NCBI RefSeq assembly: GCF_052857255.1
Contig: NW_027526499.1
Coordinates: 868,001-932,000, forward strand
Origin: Amblyomma americanum
Taxonomy: Eukaryota; Arthropoda; Arachnida; Ixodida; Ixodidae
Length of the DNA: 64,000 nt
Direction: 5' to 3'
Both the position numbers and the translations under genes were made by a program. Every line of letters starts with the position of its first letter. The first letter of the stretch is position 1. Shown in pieces: positions 37,741 to 51,584 of this stretch. The notes beneath the pieces were generated by a model that had not been told where the DNA came from, did no database searches, and saw nothing but the letters and a program-made list of their open reading frames with translations.

Positions 37741-39859
37741 TGGGGAAACTTCGTGTTGGGGAAACGCCGTGTTGGAGAAACTCCGTGTCGGAGAAACTCC
37801 GTGTCGGAGAAACTCCGTGTTGGAGAAATTCTGTGTCGGAGAAACTCCGTGTTGGAGAAACTCCGTGTTAGAGAAACTCAATGTTGGAGAACCTTCTTGT
37901 TGGAGAAACTCCTTGTTGGAGAAAATCCTTGTTGGAGAAACTCCATGTTGGAGAAACTCCGTGCTGGAGAAACTCCGTGTTGTGGAAACTCCATGTTGTA
38001 GAAACTCCGTGTTGAAGTAACTCCGTGTTGGAAAAACTCCGTGTCGGAGAAACTCTGTGTTGGAGAAAGTCCGTGTTGGAGAAACTCCGTGTTGGAGAAA
38101 CTCCGTGTTGGAGAAACTCCGTGTTTAGAAACTCTGTGTTGGAGAAACTCCGTGTTGTAGAAACTCTGTGTCAGAGAAACTCCGTGTCGGAGAAACTCCG
38201 TGTTGGAGAAACTCCGTGTTGGAGAAACTCTGTGTCGGAGAAATTCCTTGTTGGGGAAACTCCGTGCTGGAGAAACTCCTTGTTGGAGAAACTCCTTGTT
38301 GGAGAAACTCCGTGTTGGAGAAACTCCGTGTTGGAGAAAACTCCGTGTTGGAGAAACTCCGTGTTTTAGAAACTCCGTGTTGGAGAAACTCCCTGTTGTA
38401 GAAACTCCGTGTTAGAGAAACTCCATGTTGGAGAACCTTCTGGTTGGGAGAAACTCCTTGGAGAAAATCCTTGTTGGAGAAACTCCATGTTGGAGAAACT
38501 CCGTGTTGGAAAAACTCCGTGTTGTGGAAACTCCGTGTTGGGGAAACGCCGAGATGGAGAAACTTCATGTTGTAGAAACTCCGTGTTGAAGAAACTCCGT
38601 GTTGGAGAAACTCCGTGTTGGAGAAACTTCCTGTTGGAGAAACTTTATGTTGTAGAAACTCCGTGTTGGAGAAACTCTATGTTGTAGAAGCTCCGTGTTG
38701 GAGAAACTCTGTGTTGGAGATACTCCCTGTTGAAGAAACTCCGTGTTGTAGAAACTCCGTGTTGCAGAAACTCCGTGTTGGAGATAATCCATGTTGGAGA
38801 AACTCCATGTTGGAGAAACTCCATGCTGCAGAAAATCCGCGCTGGGGAAACTACGCGCTGGAGAATCTCCGCGCCGGAGAGACTTCGTGTTGGAGAAACT
38901 CCGTGTTGGAGAAACTCTGTGTCGGAGAAATTCCTTGTTGGGGAAACTCCGTGCTGGAGAAACTCCTTGTTGGAGAAACTCCTTGTTGGAGAAACTCCGT
39001 GTTGGAGAAACTCCGTGTTGGAGAAAACTCCGTGTTGGAGAAACTCCGTGTTTTAGAAACTCCGTGTTGGAGAAACTCCCTGTTGTAGAAACTCCGTGTT
39101 AGAGAAACTCCATGTTGGAGAACCTTCTGGTTGGAGAAACTCCTTGGAGAAAATCCTTGTTGGAGAAACTCCATGTTGGAGAAACTCCGTGTTGGAAAAA
39201 CTCCGTGTTGTGGAAACTCCGTGTTGGGGAAACGCCAAGATGGAGAAACTTCATGTTGTAGAAACTCCGTGTTGAAGAAACTCCGTGTTGGAGAAACTCC
39301 GTGTTGGAGAAACTCCGTGTTAGAGAAACTCCATGTTGGAGAAAGTACGTGTTGGAGAATGTCCGTGTTGGAGAAACTCCGTGTTGGAGAAACTTCGTGT
39401 TGGAGAAACTTTATGTTGTAGAAACTCCGTGTTGGAGAAACTCCATGTTGTAGAAACTCCGTGTTCGAGAAACTCTGTGTTGGAGAAACTCCCTGTTGAA
39501 GATACTCCGTGTTGTAGAAACTCCGTGTTGTAGAAACTCCGTGTTGGAGATAATTCATCTTGGAGAAACTCCATGTTGGAGAAACTCCATGCTGCAGAAA
39601 ATCCGCGCTGGGGAAACTACGCGCTGGAGAATCTCCGCGCTGGAGAGACTTCGTGTTGGAGAAACTCCGTGTTGCAGAAACTCCGTGTTGGAGAAACTCC
39701 GTGTGTGAGAAACTCCGTGCTGGAGAAACTCCGTGTTGGAGAAGCTCCGTGTTGGAGAAACTTCGTATCGGAGAAAGTCCGTGTCGGAGAAACTCCGTGT
39801 CGCAGAAACTCCGTGTTGTAGAAACTTCGTGTTGGCGAAACTCCTTGTTGTAGAAACTC
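37741..39859 (+). repeat. Mosaic of HOR fragments
   Basis: It joins a region III-like left end (CTCAATG string near 37,877), a 13-bp short unit near 38,455 with an extra G before it, and two PstI blocks only about 0.77 kb apart (about 38,823 and 39,590). The 38,600-38,880 string resembles 29,870-30,150 and 55,430-55,720. No simple tandem period was seen. Confidence 0.6.
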
Positions 39860-42800
39860 CGTGTTGGAGAAACTTATTGTTAGATAAACTCCGTGTTGGA
39901 GAAACTTCGTGCTGGAGAAACTCTGTGTCGGAGAAACTCTGTGTCGGAGAAAGTCTGTGTCGGAGAAACTCCGTGTTGGAGAAACTCCGTGTTGGAGAAA
40001 CTCCGTGCTAGAGAAACTCCGTGTTTGAGACACTCCACGTTGGAGAATCTCCTTGTTTTAAAAACCTTGTTTGAGAAACTCCTTGTTGGAGAAACTCTGT
40101 GTCGGAGAAACTCCGTGCTGGGGAAACTTCGTGTTGGGGAAACGCCGTGTTGGAGAAACTCCGTGTTGGAGAAAGTCCGTGTCGGAGAAACTCCGTGTTG
40201 GAGATAATCCATGTTGGAGAAACTCCATGTTGGAGAAACTCCATGCTGCAGAAAATCCGCGCTGGGGAAACTACGCGCTGGAGAATCTCCGCGCCGGAGA
40301 GACTTCGTGTTGGAGAAACTCCGTGTTGGAGAAACTCTGTGTCGGAGAAATTCCTTGTTGGGGAAACTCCGTGCTGGAGAAACTCCTTGTTGGAGAAACT
40401 CCTTGTTGGAGAAACTCTGTGTTGGAGAAAACTCCGTGTTGGAGAAACTCCGTGTTTTAGAAACTCCGTGTTGGAGAAACTCCCTGTTGTAGAAACTCCG
40501 TGTTAGAGAAACTCCATGTCGGAGAACCTTCTGGTTGGAGAAACTCCTTGGAGAAAATCCTTGTTGGAGAAACTCCATGTTGGAGAAACTCCGTGTTGGA
40601 AAAACTCCGTGTTGTGGAAACTCCGTGTTGGGGAAACGCCGAGATGGAGAAACTTCATGTTGTAGAAACTCCGTGTTGAAGTAACTCCGTGTTGGAGAAA
40701 CTCCGTGTTGGAGAAACTCCGTGTTAGAGAAACTCCATGTTGGAGAAAGTACGTGTTGGAGAATGTCCGTGTTGGAGAAACTCCGTGTTGGAGAAACTTC
40801 GTGTTGGAGAAACTTTATGTTGTAGAAACTCCGTGTTGGAGAAACTCCATGTTGTAGAAACTCCGTGTTGGAGAAACTCTGTGTTGGAGAAACTCCCTGT
40901 TGAAGACACTCCGTGTTGTAGAAACTCCGTGTTGTAGAAACTCCGTGTTGGAGAAACTCCGTGTGTGAGAAACTCCGTGCTGGAGAAACTCCGTGTTGGA
41001 GAAGCTCCGTGTTGGAGAAACTTCGTATCGGAGAAAATCCGTGTCGGAGAAACTCCGTGTCGCAGAAACTCCGTGTTGTAGAAACTTCGTGTTGGCGAAA
41101 CTCCTTGTTGTAGAAACTCCGTGTTGGAGAAACTTATTGTTAGATAAACTCCGTGTTGGAGAAACTCCGTGTTGGAGAAACTCCGTGCTAGAGAAACTCC
41201 GTGTTTGAGACACTCCACGTTGGAGAATCTCCTTGTTTTAAAAAACCTTGTTTGAGAAACTCCTTGTTGGAGAAACTCTGTGTCGGAGAAACTCCGTGCT
41301 GGGGAAACTTCGTGTTGGGGAAACACCGTGTTGGAGAAACTCCGTGTCGGAGAAACTCCGTGTCGGAGAAACTCCGTGTTAGAGAAACTCCGTGTTGGAG
41401 AAACTCCGTGTTGGAGAAACTCCGTGTTGGAGAAACATCGTGTTGGAGAAACTCCGTCGTGGAGAAACTTTGTGTTGGAGAAAATCCTTGTTGGAGAAAC
41501 TCCGTGCTACAGCAACTCCGTGTTGGAGAAACTCCGCGCTGGAGAAACTCCGTGTTGGAGAAACTCCGCGTTGGAGAAACTCTGTGTTGGAGAAACTCCG
41601 TGTCGGAGAAACTCTGTGTCGGAGAAACTCCGTATTGGAGAAACTCCGTGTTGGAGAAAATTTATGTTGGAGAAACTCCATGTCGAAGAGACTTCGTATT
41701 GGAGAAACTCCGTGTTGGAGAAACTTTATGTTGTAGAAACTCCGTGTAGGAGAAACTTCATGTTGTAGAAACTCCGTGTTGAAGAAACTCCGTGTTGGAG
41801 AATGTCCGTGTTGGAGAAACTCCGTGTTGGAGAAACTCCGTGTTGGAGAAACTTTATGTTGTAGAAACTCCGTGTTGGAGAAACTCCATGTTGTAGAAAC
41901 TCCGTGTTGAAGAAACTCCGTGTTGGAGAAACTCCGTGTCGGAGAAACTCCGTGTTGCAGAAACTCCGTGTTGGAGAAACTCCGTGTTTTAGAAACTCCG
42001 TGTTGGAGAAACTCCGTGTTGTAGAAACTCTGTGTCAGAGAAACTCCGTGTCGGAGAAACTCCGTGTTGGAGAAACTCCGTGTTGGAGAAACTCTGTGTC
42101 GGAGAAATTCCTTGTTGGAGAAACTCCGTGCTGGAGAAACTCCTTGTTGGAGAAACTCCGTGTTGGGGAAACTCCGTGTTGGAGAAAACTCCGTGTTGGA
42201 GAAAACTCCGTGTTGGAGAAACTCCGTGTTTTAGAAACTCCGTGTTGGAGAAACTCCGTGTTGTAGTAACTCCGTGTTAGAGAAACTCCATGTTGGAGAA
42301 CCTTCTGGTTGGAGAAACTCCTTGTTGGAGAAAATCCTTGTTGGAGAAACTCCATGTTGGAGAAACTCCGTGTTGGAGAAACTCCGTGTTGTGGAAACTC
42401 CGTGTTGGGGAAACGCCGAGATGGAGAAACTTCATGTTGTAGAAACTCCGTGTTGAAGAAACTCCGTGTTGGAGAAAGTCCGTGTTGGAGAAACTCCGTG
42501 TTGGAGAAACTCCGTGTTGTAGAAACTCTGTGTCAGAGAAACTCCGTGTCGGAGAAACTCCGTGTTGGGGAAACTCCGTGTTGGAGAAACTCTGTGTCGG
42601 AGAAATTCCTTGTTGGGGAAACTCCGTGCTGGAGAAACTCCGTGTTAGAGAAACTCCATGTTGGAGAAAGTCCGTGTTGGAGAATGTCCGTGTTGGAGAA
42701 ACTCCGTGTTGGAGAAACTTTATGTTGTAGAAACTCCGTGTTGTAGAAACTCCGTGTTGTAGAAACTCCGTGTTGGAGATAATCCAAGTTGGAGAAACTC

Positions 42801-43250
42801 CGTGTTGTAGAAACTCCGTGTTGTAGAAAATCAGCGCTGGGGAAACTACGCGCTGGAGAATCTCCGCGCTGGAGAGACTTCGTGTTGGAGAAACTCCGTG
42901 TTGCAGAAACTCCGTGTTGGAGAAACTCCGTGTTGGAGAAGCTCCGTGTTGGAGAAACTTCGTATCGGAGAAAGTCCGTGTCGGAGAAACTCCGTGTCGC
43001 AGAAACTTCGTGTTGTAGAAGCTTCGTGTTGTCGAAACTCCATGTTGTAGAAACTTCGTGTTGGAGAAACTTATTGTTAGATAAACTCCGTGTTGGAGAA
43101 ACTTCGTGCTGGAGAAACTCTGTGTCGGAGAAACTCTGTGTCGGAGAAAGTCTGTGTCGGAGAAACTCCGTGTTGGAGAAACTCCGTGTTGGAGAAACTC
43201 CGTGCTAGAGAAACTCCGTGTTTGAGACACTCCACGTTGGAGAATCTCCT
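39860..43250 (+). repeat. Interlocking duplications, left copy
   Basis: 39,880-40,650 matches 43,077-43,845 at offset 3,197. The part from about 41,097 to 43,250 matches 43,846-45,999 at offset 2,749. Between the two matched parts, about 40,650-41,097 has no partner in the right copy, which accounts for the 448-bp (28-unit) difference between the offsets. The copies overlap at 43,077-43,250. Confidence 0.8.
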
Positions 43251-45999
43251 TGTTTTAAAAACCTTGTTTGAGAAACTCCTTGTTGGAGAAACTCTGTGTC
43301 GGAGAAACTCCGTGCTGGGGAAACTTCGTGTTGGGGAAACGCCGTGTTGGAGAAACTCCGTGTTGGAGAAAGTCCGTGTCGGAGAAACTCCGTGTTGGAG
43401 ATAATCCATGTTGGAGAAACTCCATGTTGGAGAAACTCCATGCTGCAGAAAATCCGCGCTGGGGAAACTACGCGCTGGAGAATCTCCGCGCCGGAGAGAC
43501 TTCGTGTTGGAGAAACTCCGTGTTGGAGAAACTCTGTGTCGGAGAAATTCCTTGTTGGGGAAACTCCGTGCTGGAGAAACTCCTTGTTGGAGAAACTCCT
43601 TGTTGGAGAAACTCCGTGTTGGAGAAAACTCCGTGTTGGAGAAACTCCGTGTTTTAGAAACTCCGTGTTGGAGAAACTCCCTGTTGTAGAAACTCCGTGT
43701 TAGAGAAACTCCATGTCGGAGAACCTTCTGGTTGGAGAAACTCCTTGGAGAAAATCCTTGTTGGAGAAACTCCATGTTGGAGAAACTCCGTGTTGGAAAA
43801 ACTCCGTGTTGTGGAAACTCCGTGTTGGGGAAACGCCGAGATGGAGAAACTCCTTGTTGTAGAAACTCCGTGTTGGAGAAACTTATTGTTAGATAAACTC
43901 CGTGTTGGAGAAACTCCGTGTTGGAGAAACTCCGTGCTAGAGAAACTCCGTGTTTGAGACACTCCACGTTGGAGAATCTCCTTGTTTTAAAAAACCTTGT
44001 TTGAGAAACTCCTTGTTGGAGAAACTCTGTGTCGGAGAAACTCCGTGCTGGGGAAACTTCGTGTTGGGGAAACGCCGTGTTGGAGAAACTCCGTGTCGGA
44101 GAAACTCCGTGTCGGAGAAACTCCGTGTTAGAGAAACTCCGTGTTGGAGAAACTCCGTGTTGGAGAAACTCCGTGTTGGAGAAACATCGTGTTGGAGAAA
44201 CTCCGTCGTGGAGAAACTTTGTGTTGGAGAAAATCCTTGTTGGAGAAACTCCGTGCTACAGCAACTCCGTGTTGGAGAAACTCCGCGCTGGAGAAACTCC
44301 GTGTTGGAGAAACTCCGCGTTGGAGAAACTCCGTGTTGGAGAAACTCCGTGTCGGAGAAACTCTGTGTCGGAGAAACTCCGTATTGGAGAAACTCCGTGT
44401 TGGAGAAAATTTATGTTGGAGAAACTCCATGTCGAAGAGACTTCGTATTGGAGAAACTCCGTGTTGGAGAAACTTTATGTTGTAGAAACTCCGTGTAGGA
44501 GAAACTTCATGTTGTAGAAACTCCGTGTTGAAGAAACTCCGTGTTGGAGAATGTCCGTGTTGGAGAAACTCCGTGTTGGAGAAACTCCGTGTTGGAGAAA
44601 CTTTATGTTGTAGAAACTCCGTGTTGGAGAAACTCCATGTTGTAGAAACTCCGTGTTGAAGAAACTCCGTGTTGGAGAAACTCCGTGTCGGAGAAACTCC
44701 GTGTTGCAGAAACTCCGTGTTGGAGAAACTCCGTGTTTTAGAAACTCCGTGTTGGAGAAACTCCGTGTTGTAGAAACTCTGTGTCAGAGAAACTCCGTGT
44801 CGGAGAAACTCCGTGTTGGAGAAACTCCGTGTTGGAGAAACTCTGTGTCGGAGAAATTCCTTGTTGGAGAAACTCCGTGCTGGAGAAACTCCTTGTTGGA
44901 GAAACTCCGTGTTGGGGAAACTCCGTGTTGGAGAAAACTCCGTGTTGGAGAAAACTCCGTGTTGGAGAAACTCCGTGTTTTAGAAACTCCGTGTTGGAGA
45001 AACTCCGTGTTGTAGTAACTCCGTGTTAGAGAAACTCCATGTTGGAGAACCTTCTGGTTGGAGAAACTCCTTGTTGGAGAAAATCCTTGTTGGAGAAACT
45101 CCATGTTGGAGAAACTCCATGTTGGAGAAACTCCGTGTTGTGGAAACTCCGTGTTGGGGAAACGCCGAGATGGAGAAACTTCATGTTGTAGAAACTCCGT
45201 GTTGAAGAAACTCCGTGTTGGAGAAAGTCCGTGTTGGAGAAACTCCGTGTTGGAGAAACTCCGTGTTGTAGAAACTCTGTGTCAGAGAAACTCCGTGTCG
45301 GAGAAACTCCGTGTTGGGGAAACTCCGTGTTGGAGAAACTCTGTGTCGGAGAAATTCCTTGTTGGGGAAACTCCGTGCTGGAGAAACTCCGTGTTAGAGA
45401 AACTCCATGTTGGAGAAAGTCCGTGTTGGAGAATGTCCGTGTTGGAGAAACTCCGTGTTGGAGAAACTTTATGTTGTAGAAACTCCGTGTTGTAGAAACT
45501 CCGTGTTGTAGAAACTCCGTGTTGGAGATAATCCAAGTTGGAGAAACTCCATGTTGGAGAAACTCCATGCTGCAGAAAATCAGCGCTGGGGAAACTACGC
45601 GCTGGAGAATCTCCGCGCTGGAGAGACTTCGTGTTGGAGAAACTCCGTGTTGCAGAAACTCCGTGTTGGAGAAACTCCGTGTTGGAGAAGCTCCGTGTTG
45701 GAGAAACTTCGTATCGGAGAAAGTCCGTGTCGGAGAAACTCCGTGTCGCAGAAACTTCGTGTTGTAGAAGCTTCGTGTTGGCGAAACTCCATGTTGTAGA
45801 AACTTCGTGTTGGAGAAACTTATTGTTAGATAAACTCCGTGTTGGAGAAACTTCGTGCTGGAGAAACTCTGTGTCGGAGAAACTCTGTGTCGGAGAAAGT
45901 CTGTGTCGGAGAAACTCCGTGTTGGAGAAACTCCGTGTTGGAGAAACTCCGTGCTAGAGAAACTCCGTGTTTGAGACACTCCACGTTGGAGAATCTCCT
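43251..45999 (+). repeat. Interlocking duplications, right copy
   Basis: This is the right copy of the region V duplication, shortened by 28 units near 43,846, where an AGATGG unit is joined to CTCCTTGTTGTAG. It ends at the A-rich marker near 45,999, whose left partner near 43,250 has the TTTT subtype while this one has the GGA subtype. Its last 0.9 kb (about 45,270-46,190) was copied again to 50,912-51,832 at offset 5,642. Confidence 0.8.
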
Positions 46000-48900
46000 T
46001 GTTGGAAAAAACCTTGTTTGAGAAACTGCTTGTTGGACAAACTCTGTGTTGTAGAAATTCTGTGTCAGAGAAACTCCGTGTCGGAGAAACTCCGTGTTGG
46101 AGAAACTCCGTGTTGGAGAAACTCCGTGTTGGAGAAACTCCGTGTTAGAGAAACTCAATGTTGGAGAACCTTCTTGTTGGAGAAACTCCTTGTTGGAGAA
46201 AATCCTTGTTGGAGAAACTCCATGTTGGAGAAACTCCGTGCTGGAGAAACTCCGTGTTGTGGAAACTCCATGTTGTAGAAACTCCGTGTTGAAGAAACTC
46301 CGTGTTGGAGAAACTCCGTGTCGGAGAAACTCTGTGTTGGAGAAAGTCCGTGTTGGAGAAACTCCGTGTTGGAGAAACTCCGTGTTGGAGAAACTCCGTG
46401 TTTTAGAAACTCTGTGTTGGAGAAACTCCGTGTTGTAGAAACTCTGTGTCAGAGAAACTCCGTGTTGGAGAAACTCCGTGTTGGAGAAACTCTGTGTCGG
46501 AGAAATTCCTTGTTGGGGAAACTCCGTGCTGGAGAAACTCCTTGTTGGAGAAACTCCTTGTTGTAGAAACTCCGTGTTGGAGAAACTCCGTGTTGGAGAA
46601 ACTCCGTGTTTTAGAAACTCCGTGTTGGAGAAACTCCCTGTTGTAGAAACTCCGTGTTAGAGAAACTCCATGTTGGAGAACCTTCTGGTTGGAGAAACGC
46701 CTTGGAGAAAATCCTTGTTGGAGAAACTCAATGTTGGAGAAACTCCGTGTTGGAAAAACTCCGTGTTGTGGAAACTCCGTGTTGGGGAAACGCCGAGATG
46801 GAGAAACTTCATGTTGTAGAAACTCCGTGTTGAAGAAACTCCGTGTTGGAGAAACTCCGTGTTGGAGAAACTCCGTGTTAGAGAAACTCCATGTTGGAGA
46901 AAGTCCGTGTTGGAGAATGTCCGTGTTGGAGAAACTCCGTGTTGGAGAAACTTCGTGTTGGAGAAACTTTATGTTGTAGAAACTCCGTGTTGGAGAAACT
47001 CTATGTTGTAGAAACTCCGTGTTGGAGAAACTCTGTGTTGGAGAAACTCCCTGTTGAAGAAACTCTGTGTTGTAGAAACTCCGTGTTGTAGAAACTCCGT
47101 GTTGGAGATAATCCATGTTGGAGAAACTCCATGTTGGAGAAACTCCATGCTGCAGAAAATCCGCGCTGGGGAAACTACGCGCTGGAGAATCTCCGCGCTG
47201 GAGAGACTTCGTGTTGGAGAAACTCCGTGTTGCAGAAACTCCGTGTTGGAGAAACTCCGTGTGTGAGAAACTCCGAGTTGGAGAAACTCCGTGTTGGAGA
47301 AGCTCCGTGTTGGAGAAACTTCGTATCGGAGAAAGTCCGTGTCGGAGAAACTTCGTGTTGGCGAAACTCCTTGTTGTAGAAACTCCGTGTTGGAGTACTT
47401 ATTGTTAGATAAACTCCGTGTTGGAGAAACTTCGTGCTGGAGAAACTCTGTGTCGGAGAAACTCTGTGTCGGAGAAAGTCTGTGTCGGAGAAACTCCGTG
47501 TTGGAGAAACTCCGTGTTGGAGAAACTCCGTGCTAGAGAAACTCCGTGTTTGAGACACTCCACGTTGGAGAATCTCCTTGTTGGAAAAAACCTTGTTTGA
47601 GAAACTCCTTGTTGCAGAAACTCTGTGTCGGAGAAACTCCGTGCTGGGGAAACTTCGTGTTGGGGAAACGCCGTGTTGGAGAAACTCCGTGTCGGAGAAA
47701 CTCCGTGTCGGAGAAACTCCGTGTTAGAGAAACTCCGTGTTGGAGAAACTCCGTGTTGGAGAAACTTCGTGTTAGAGAAACTCCGTGCTGGGGAAACTTC
47801 TTGTTGGGGTAACGCCGTGTTTGAGAAACTCCATGTTGGAGAAACTCCGTGTCGGAGAAACTCCGTGTTGGAGAAACTCCGTGTTGGAGAAACTCCGTGT
47901 TGGAGAAACTTCGTGTTGGAGAAAATCCTTGATGGAGAAACTCCGTGCTATAGCAACTCCGTGTTGGAGAAACTCCACGCTGGAGAAACTCCGTGTTCGA
48001 AAAACTCCGTGTTGGAGGAACTCTGTGTTGGACAAACTCCGCGCTGGAGAAACTTCGTGTTGGAGAAACTCCGCGTTGGAAAAACTCCGTGTTGGAGAAA
48101 CTCCGTGTTGGAGAAACTCCGTGTTAGAGAAACTCCATGTTGGAGAAAGTGCGTGTTGGAGAATGTCCGTGTTGGAGAAACTCCGTGTTTTAGAAACTCC
48201 GTGTTGGAGAAACTCCGTGTTGTAGAAACTCTGTGTCAGAGAAACTCCGTGTCGGAGAAACTCCGTGTTGGAGAAACTCCGTGTTGGAGAAACTCTGTGT
48301 CGGAGAAATTCCTTGTTGGAGAAACTCCGTGCTGGAGAAACTCCTTGTTGGAGAAACTCCGTGTTGGGGAAACTCCGTGTTGGAGAAAACTCCGTGTTGG
48401 AGAAACTCCGTGTTTTAGAAACTCCGTGTTGGAGAAACTCCGTGTTGTAGAAACTCCGTGTCGGAGAAACTCCATGTTGGAGAAACTCCGTGTTTGAGAA
48501 ACTCCGTGTTGGAGAAACTCTGCGCTGGAGAAACTCCGCGCTGGAGAAACTCCGTGTTGGAGAAACTCTGTGTTGGAGAAACTCCGTGTTGGAGAAACAC
48601 CACGTTAGAGAAACTCCGTGTTGGAGAAAATCCCTGTTGGAGAAACTCCGTGCTAGAGAAACTCCGTGTTTGAGACACTCCACGTTGGAGAATCTCCTTG
48701 TTGGAAAAACCTTGTTTGAGAAACTCCTTGTTGGAGAAACTCCGTGTTGGAGAAACTCCGTGCTGGGGAAACTTCGTGTTGGGGAAACGCCGTGTTGGAG
48801 AAACTCCACGTTGGAGAAACTCCGTGTCGGAGAAACTCCGTGCCGGAGAAACTCCGTGTTGGAGAAACTCAGTGTCGGAGAAACTCCGTGTCGGAGAAAC

Positions 48901-50911
48901 TCCGTGTCGGAGAAACTCCGTGTTGGAGAAAGTCCTTGTTGGAGAAACTCCGTGTTGGAGAAACTTCGTGTTAGAGAAACTCCGTGCTGGGGAAACTTCA
49001 TGTTGGGGTAACGCCGTGTTTGAGAAACTCCATGTTGGAGAAACTCCGTGTCGGAGAAACTCCGTGTTGGAGAAACTCCGTGTTGGAGAAACTCCGTGTT
49101 GGAGAAACTTCGTGTTGGAGAAAATCCTTGTTGGAGAAACTCCGTGCTATAGCAACTCCGTGTTGGAGAAACTCCACGCTGGAGAAACTCCGTGTTCGAA
49201 AAACTCCGTGTTGGAGGAACTCTGTCTTGGACAAACTCCGCGCTGGAGAAACTTCGTGTTGGAGAAACTCCGCGTTGGAAAAACTCCGTGTTGGAGAAAC
49301 TCCGTGTTGGAGAAACTCCGTGTTAGAGAAACTCCATGTTGGAGAAAGTCCGTGTTGGAGAATGTCCGTGTTGGAGAAACTCCGTGTTGGAGAAACTCCA
49401 TGTTGGAGAAACTTTATGTTGTAGAAACTCCGTGTTGGAGATACTCCATGTTGTAGAAACTCCGTGTTGAAGAAACTCTGTGTTGCAGAAACTCCGTGTC
49501 GGAGAAACTCCGTGTTGCAGAAACTCCGTGTTGGAGAAACTCCGTGTTTTAGAAACTCCGTGTTGGAGAAACTCCGTGTTGTAGAAACTCTGTGTCAGAG
49601 AAACTCCGTGTCGGAGAAACTCCGTGTTGGAGAAACTCCGTGTTGGAGAAACTCTGTGTCGGTGAAATTCCTTGTTGGAGAAACTCCGTGCTGGAGAAAC
49701 TCCTTGTTGGAGAAACTCCGTGTTGGGGAAACTCCGTGTTGGAGAAAACTCCGTGTTGGAGAAACTCCGTGTTTTAGAAACTCCGTGTTGGAGAAACTCC
49801 GTGTTGTAGAACCTTCTGGTTGGAGAAACTCCTTGTTGGAGAAAATCCTTGTTGGAGAAACTCCATGTTGGAGAAACTACGTGTTGGAGAAACTCCGTGT
49901 TGGAGAAACTCCGTGTTGGAGAAACTCCGTGTTGTGGAAACTCCGTGTTGGGGAAACGCCGAGATGGAGAAACTTCATGTTGTAGAAACTCCGTGTTGAA
50001 GAAACTCCGTGTTGGAGAATGTCCGTGTTGGAGAAACTCCGTGTTGGAGAAACTCCGTGTTGGAGAAACTTTATGTTGTAGACACTCCGTGTTGGAGAAA
50101 CTCCATGTTGTAGAAACTCCGTGTTGAAGAAACTCCGTGTTGGAGAAACTCCGTGTTGGAGAAACTCCGTGTTAGAGAAACTCCATGTTGGAGAAAGTCG
50201 GTGTTGGAGAATGTCCGTGTTGGAGAAACTCCGTGTTGGAGAAACTCCGTGTTGGAGAAACTTTATGTTGTAGAAACTCCGTGTTGGAGAAACTCCGTGT
50301 CGGAGAAACTCCGTGTTGCAGAAACTCCGTGTTGGAGAAACTCCGTGTTTTAGAAACTCCGTGTTGGAGAAACTCCGTGTTGTAGAAACTCTGTGTCAGA
50401 GAAACTCCGTGTCGGAGAAACTCCGTGTTGGAGAAACTCCGTGTTGGAGAAACTCTGTGTCGGAGAAATTCCTTGTTGGAGAAACTCCGTGCTGGAGAAA
50501 CTCCTTGTTGGAGAAACTCCGTGTTGGGGAAACTCCGTGTTGGAGAAAACTCCGTGTTGGAGAAACTCCGTGTTTTAGAAACTCCGTGTTGGAGAAACTC
50601 CGTGTTGTAGAAACTCTGTGTTAGAGAAACTCCATGTTGGAGAACCTTCTGGTTGGAGAAACTCCTTGTTGGAGAAAATCCTTGTTGGAGAAACTCCATG
50701 TTGGAGAAACTCCGTGTTGGAGAAACTCCGTGTTGTGGAAACTCCGTGTTGGGGAAAGCCGAGATGGAGAAACTTCATGTTGTAGAAACTCCGTGTTGAA
50801 GAAACTCCGTGTTGGAGAAAGTCCGTGTTGGAGAAACTCCGTGTTGGAGAAACTCCGTGTTGGAGAAACTCCGTGTTTTAGAAACTCTGTGTTGTAGAAA
50901 CTCCGTGTTGT
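46000..50911 (+). repeat. Mosaic with 0.8-1.2-kb recurrences
   Basis: 47,785-48,225 matches 48,984-49,424 at offset 1,199. 48,233 matches 49,592 at 1,359, and 49,592 matches 50,393 at 801 (50 units plus 1). The 47,000-48,000 part matches 28,000-29,000 and carries the rare TTGGAGTACTTATTG unit at 47,391-47,405. Recurrence distances are shorter than in other regions. Confidence 0.7.
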
Positions 50912-51584
50912 AGAAACTCTGTGTCAGAGAAACTCCGCGTCGGAGAAACTCCGTGTTGGAGAAACTCCGTGTTGGAGAAACTCTGTGTCGGAGAAATTCC
51001 TTGTTGGGGAAACTCCGTGCTGGAGAAACTCCGTCTTAGAGAAACTCCATGTTGGAGAAAGTCCGTGTTGGAGAATGTCCGTGTTGGAGAAACTCCGTGT
51101 TGGAGAAACTTTATGTTGTAGGAACTCCGTGTTGTAGAAACTCCGTGTTGTAGAAACTCCGTGTTGGAGATAATCCAAGTTGGAGAAACTCCATGTTGGA
51201 GAAACTCCATGCTGCAGAAAATCAGCGCTGGGGAAACTACGCGCTGGAGAATCTCCGCGCTGGAGAGACTTCGTGTTGGAGAAACTCCGTGTTGCAGAAA
51301 CTCCGTGTTGGAGAAACTCCGTGTTGGAGAAGCTCCGTGTTGGAGAAACTTCGTATCGGAGAAAGTCCGTGTCGGAGAAACTCCGTGTCGCAGAAACTTC
51401 GTGTTGTAGAAGCTTCGTGTTGGCGAAACTCCATGTTGTAGAAACTTCGTGTTGGAGAAACTTATTGTTAGATAAACTCCGTGTTGGAGAAACTTCGTGC
51501 TGGAGAAACTCTGTGTCGGAGAAACTCTGTGTCGGAGAAAGTCTGTGTCGGAGAAACTCCGTGTTGGAGAAACTCCGTGTTGGA
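50912..51584 (+). repeat. Copy of the region V right end
   Basis: It matches 45,270 onward at offset 5,642 (45,282, 45,519, 45,595 and 45,967 match 50,924, 51,161, 51,237 and 51,609). The match continues into the next block to about 51,832, then diverges where CTCCTTG is replaced by CTCCATGCTGCAG. Confidence 0.75.
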
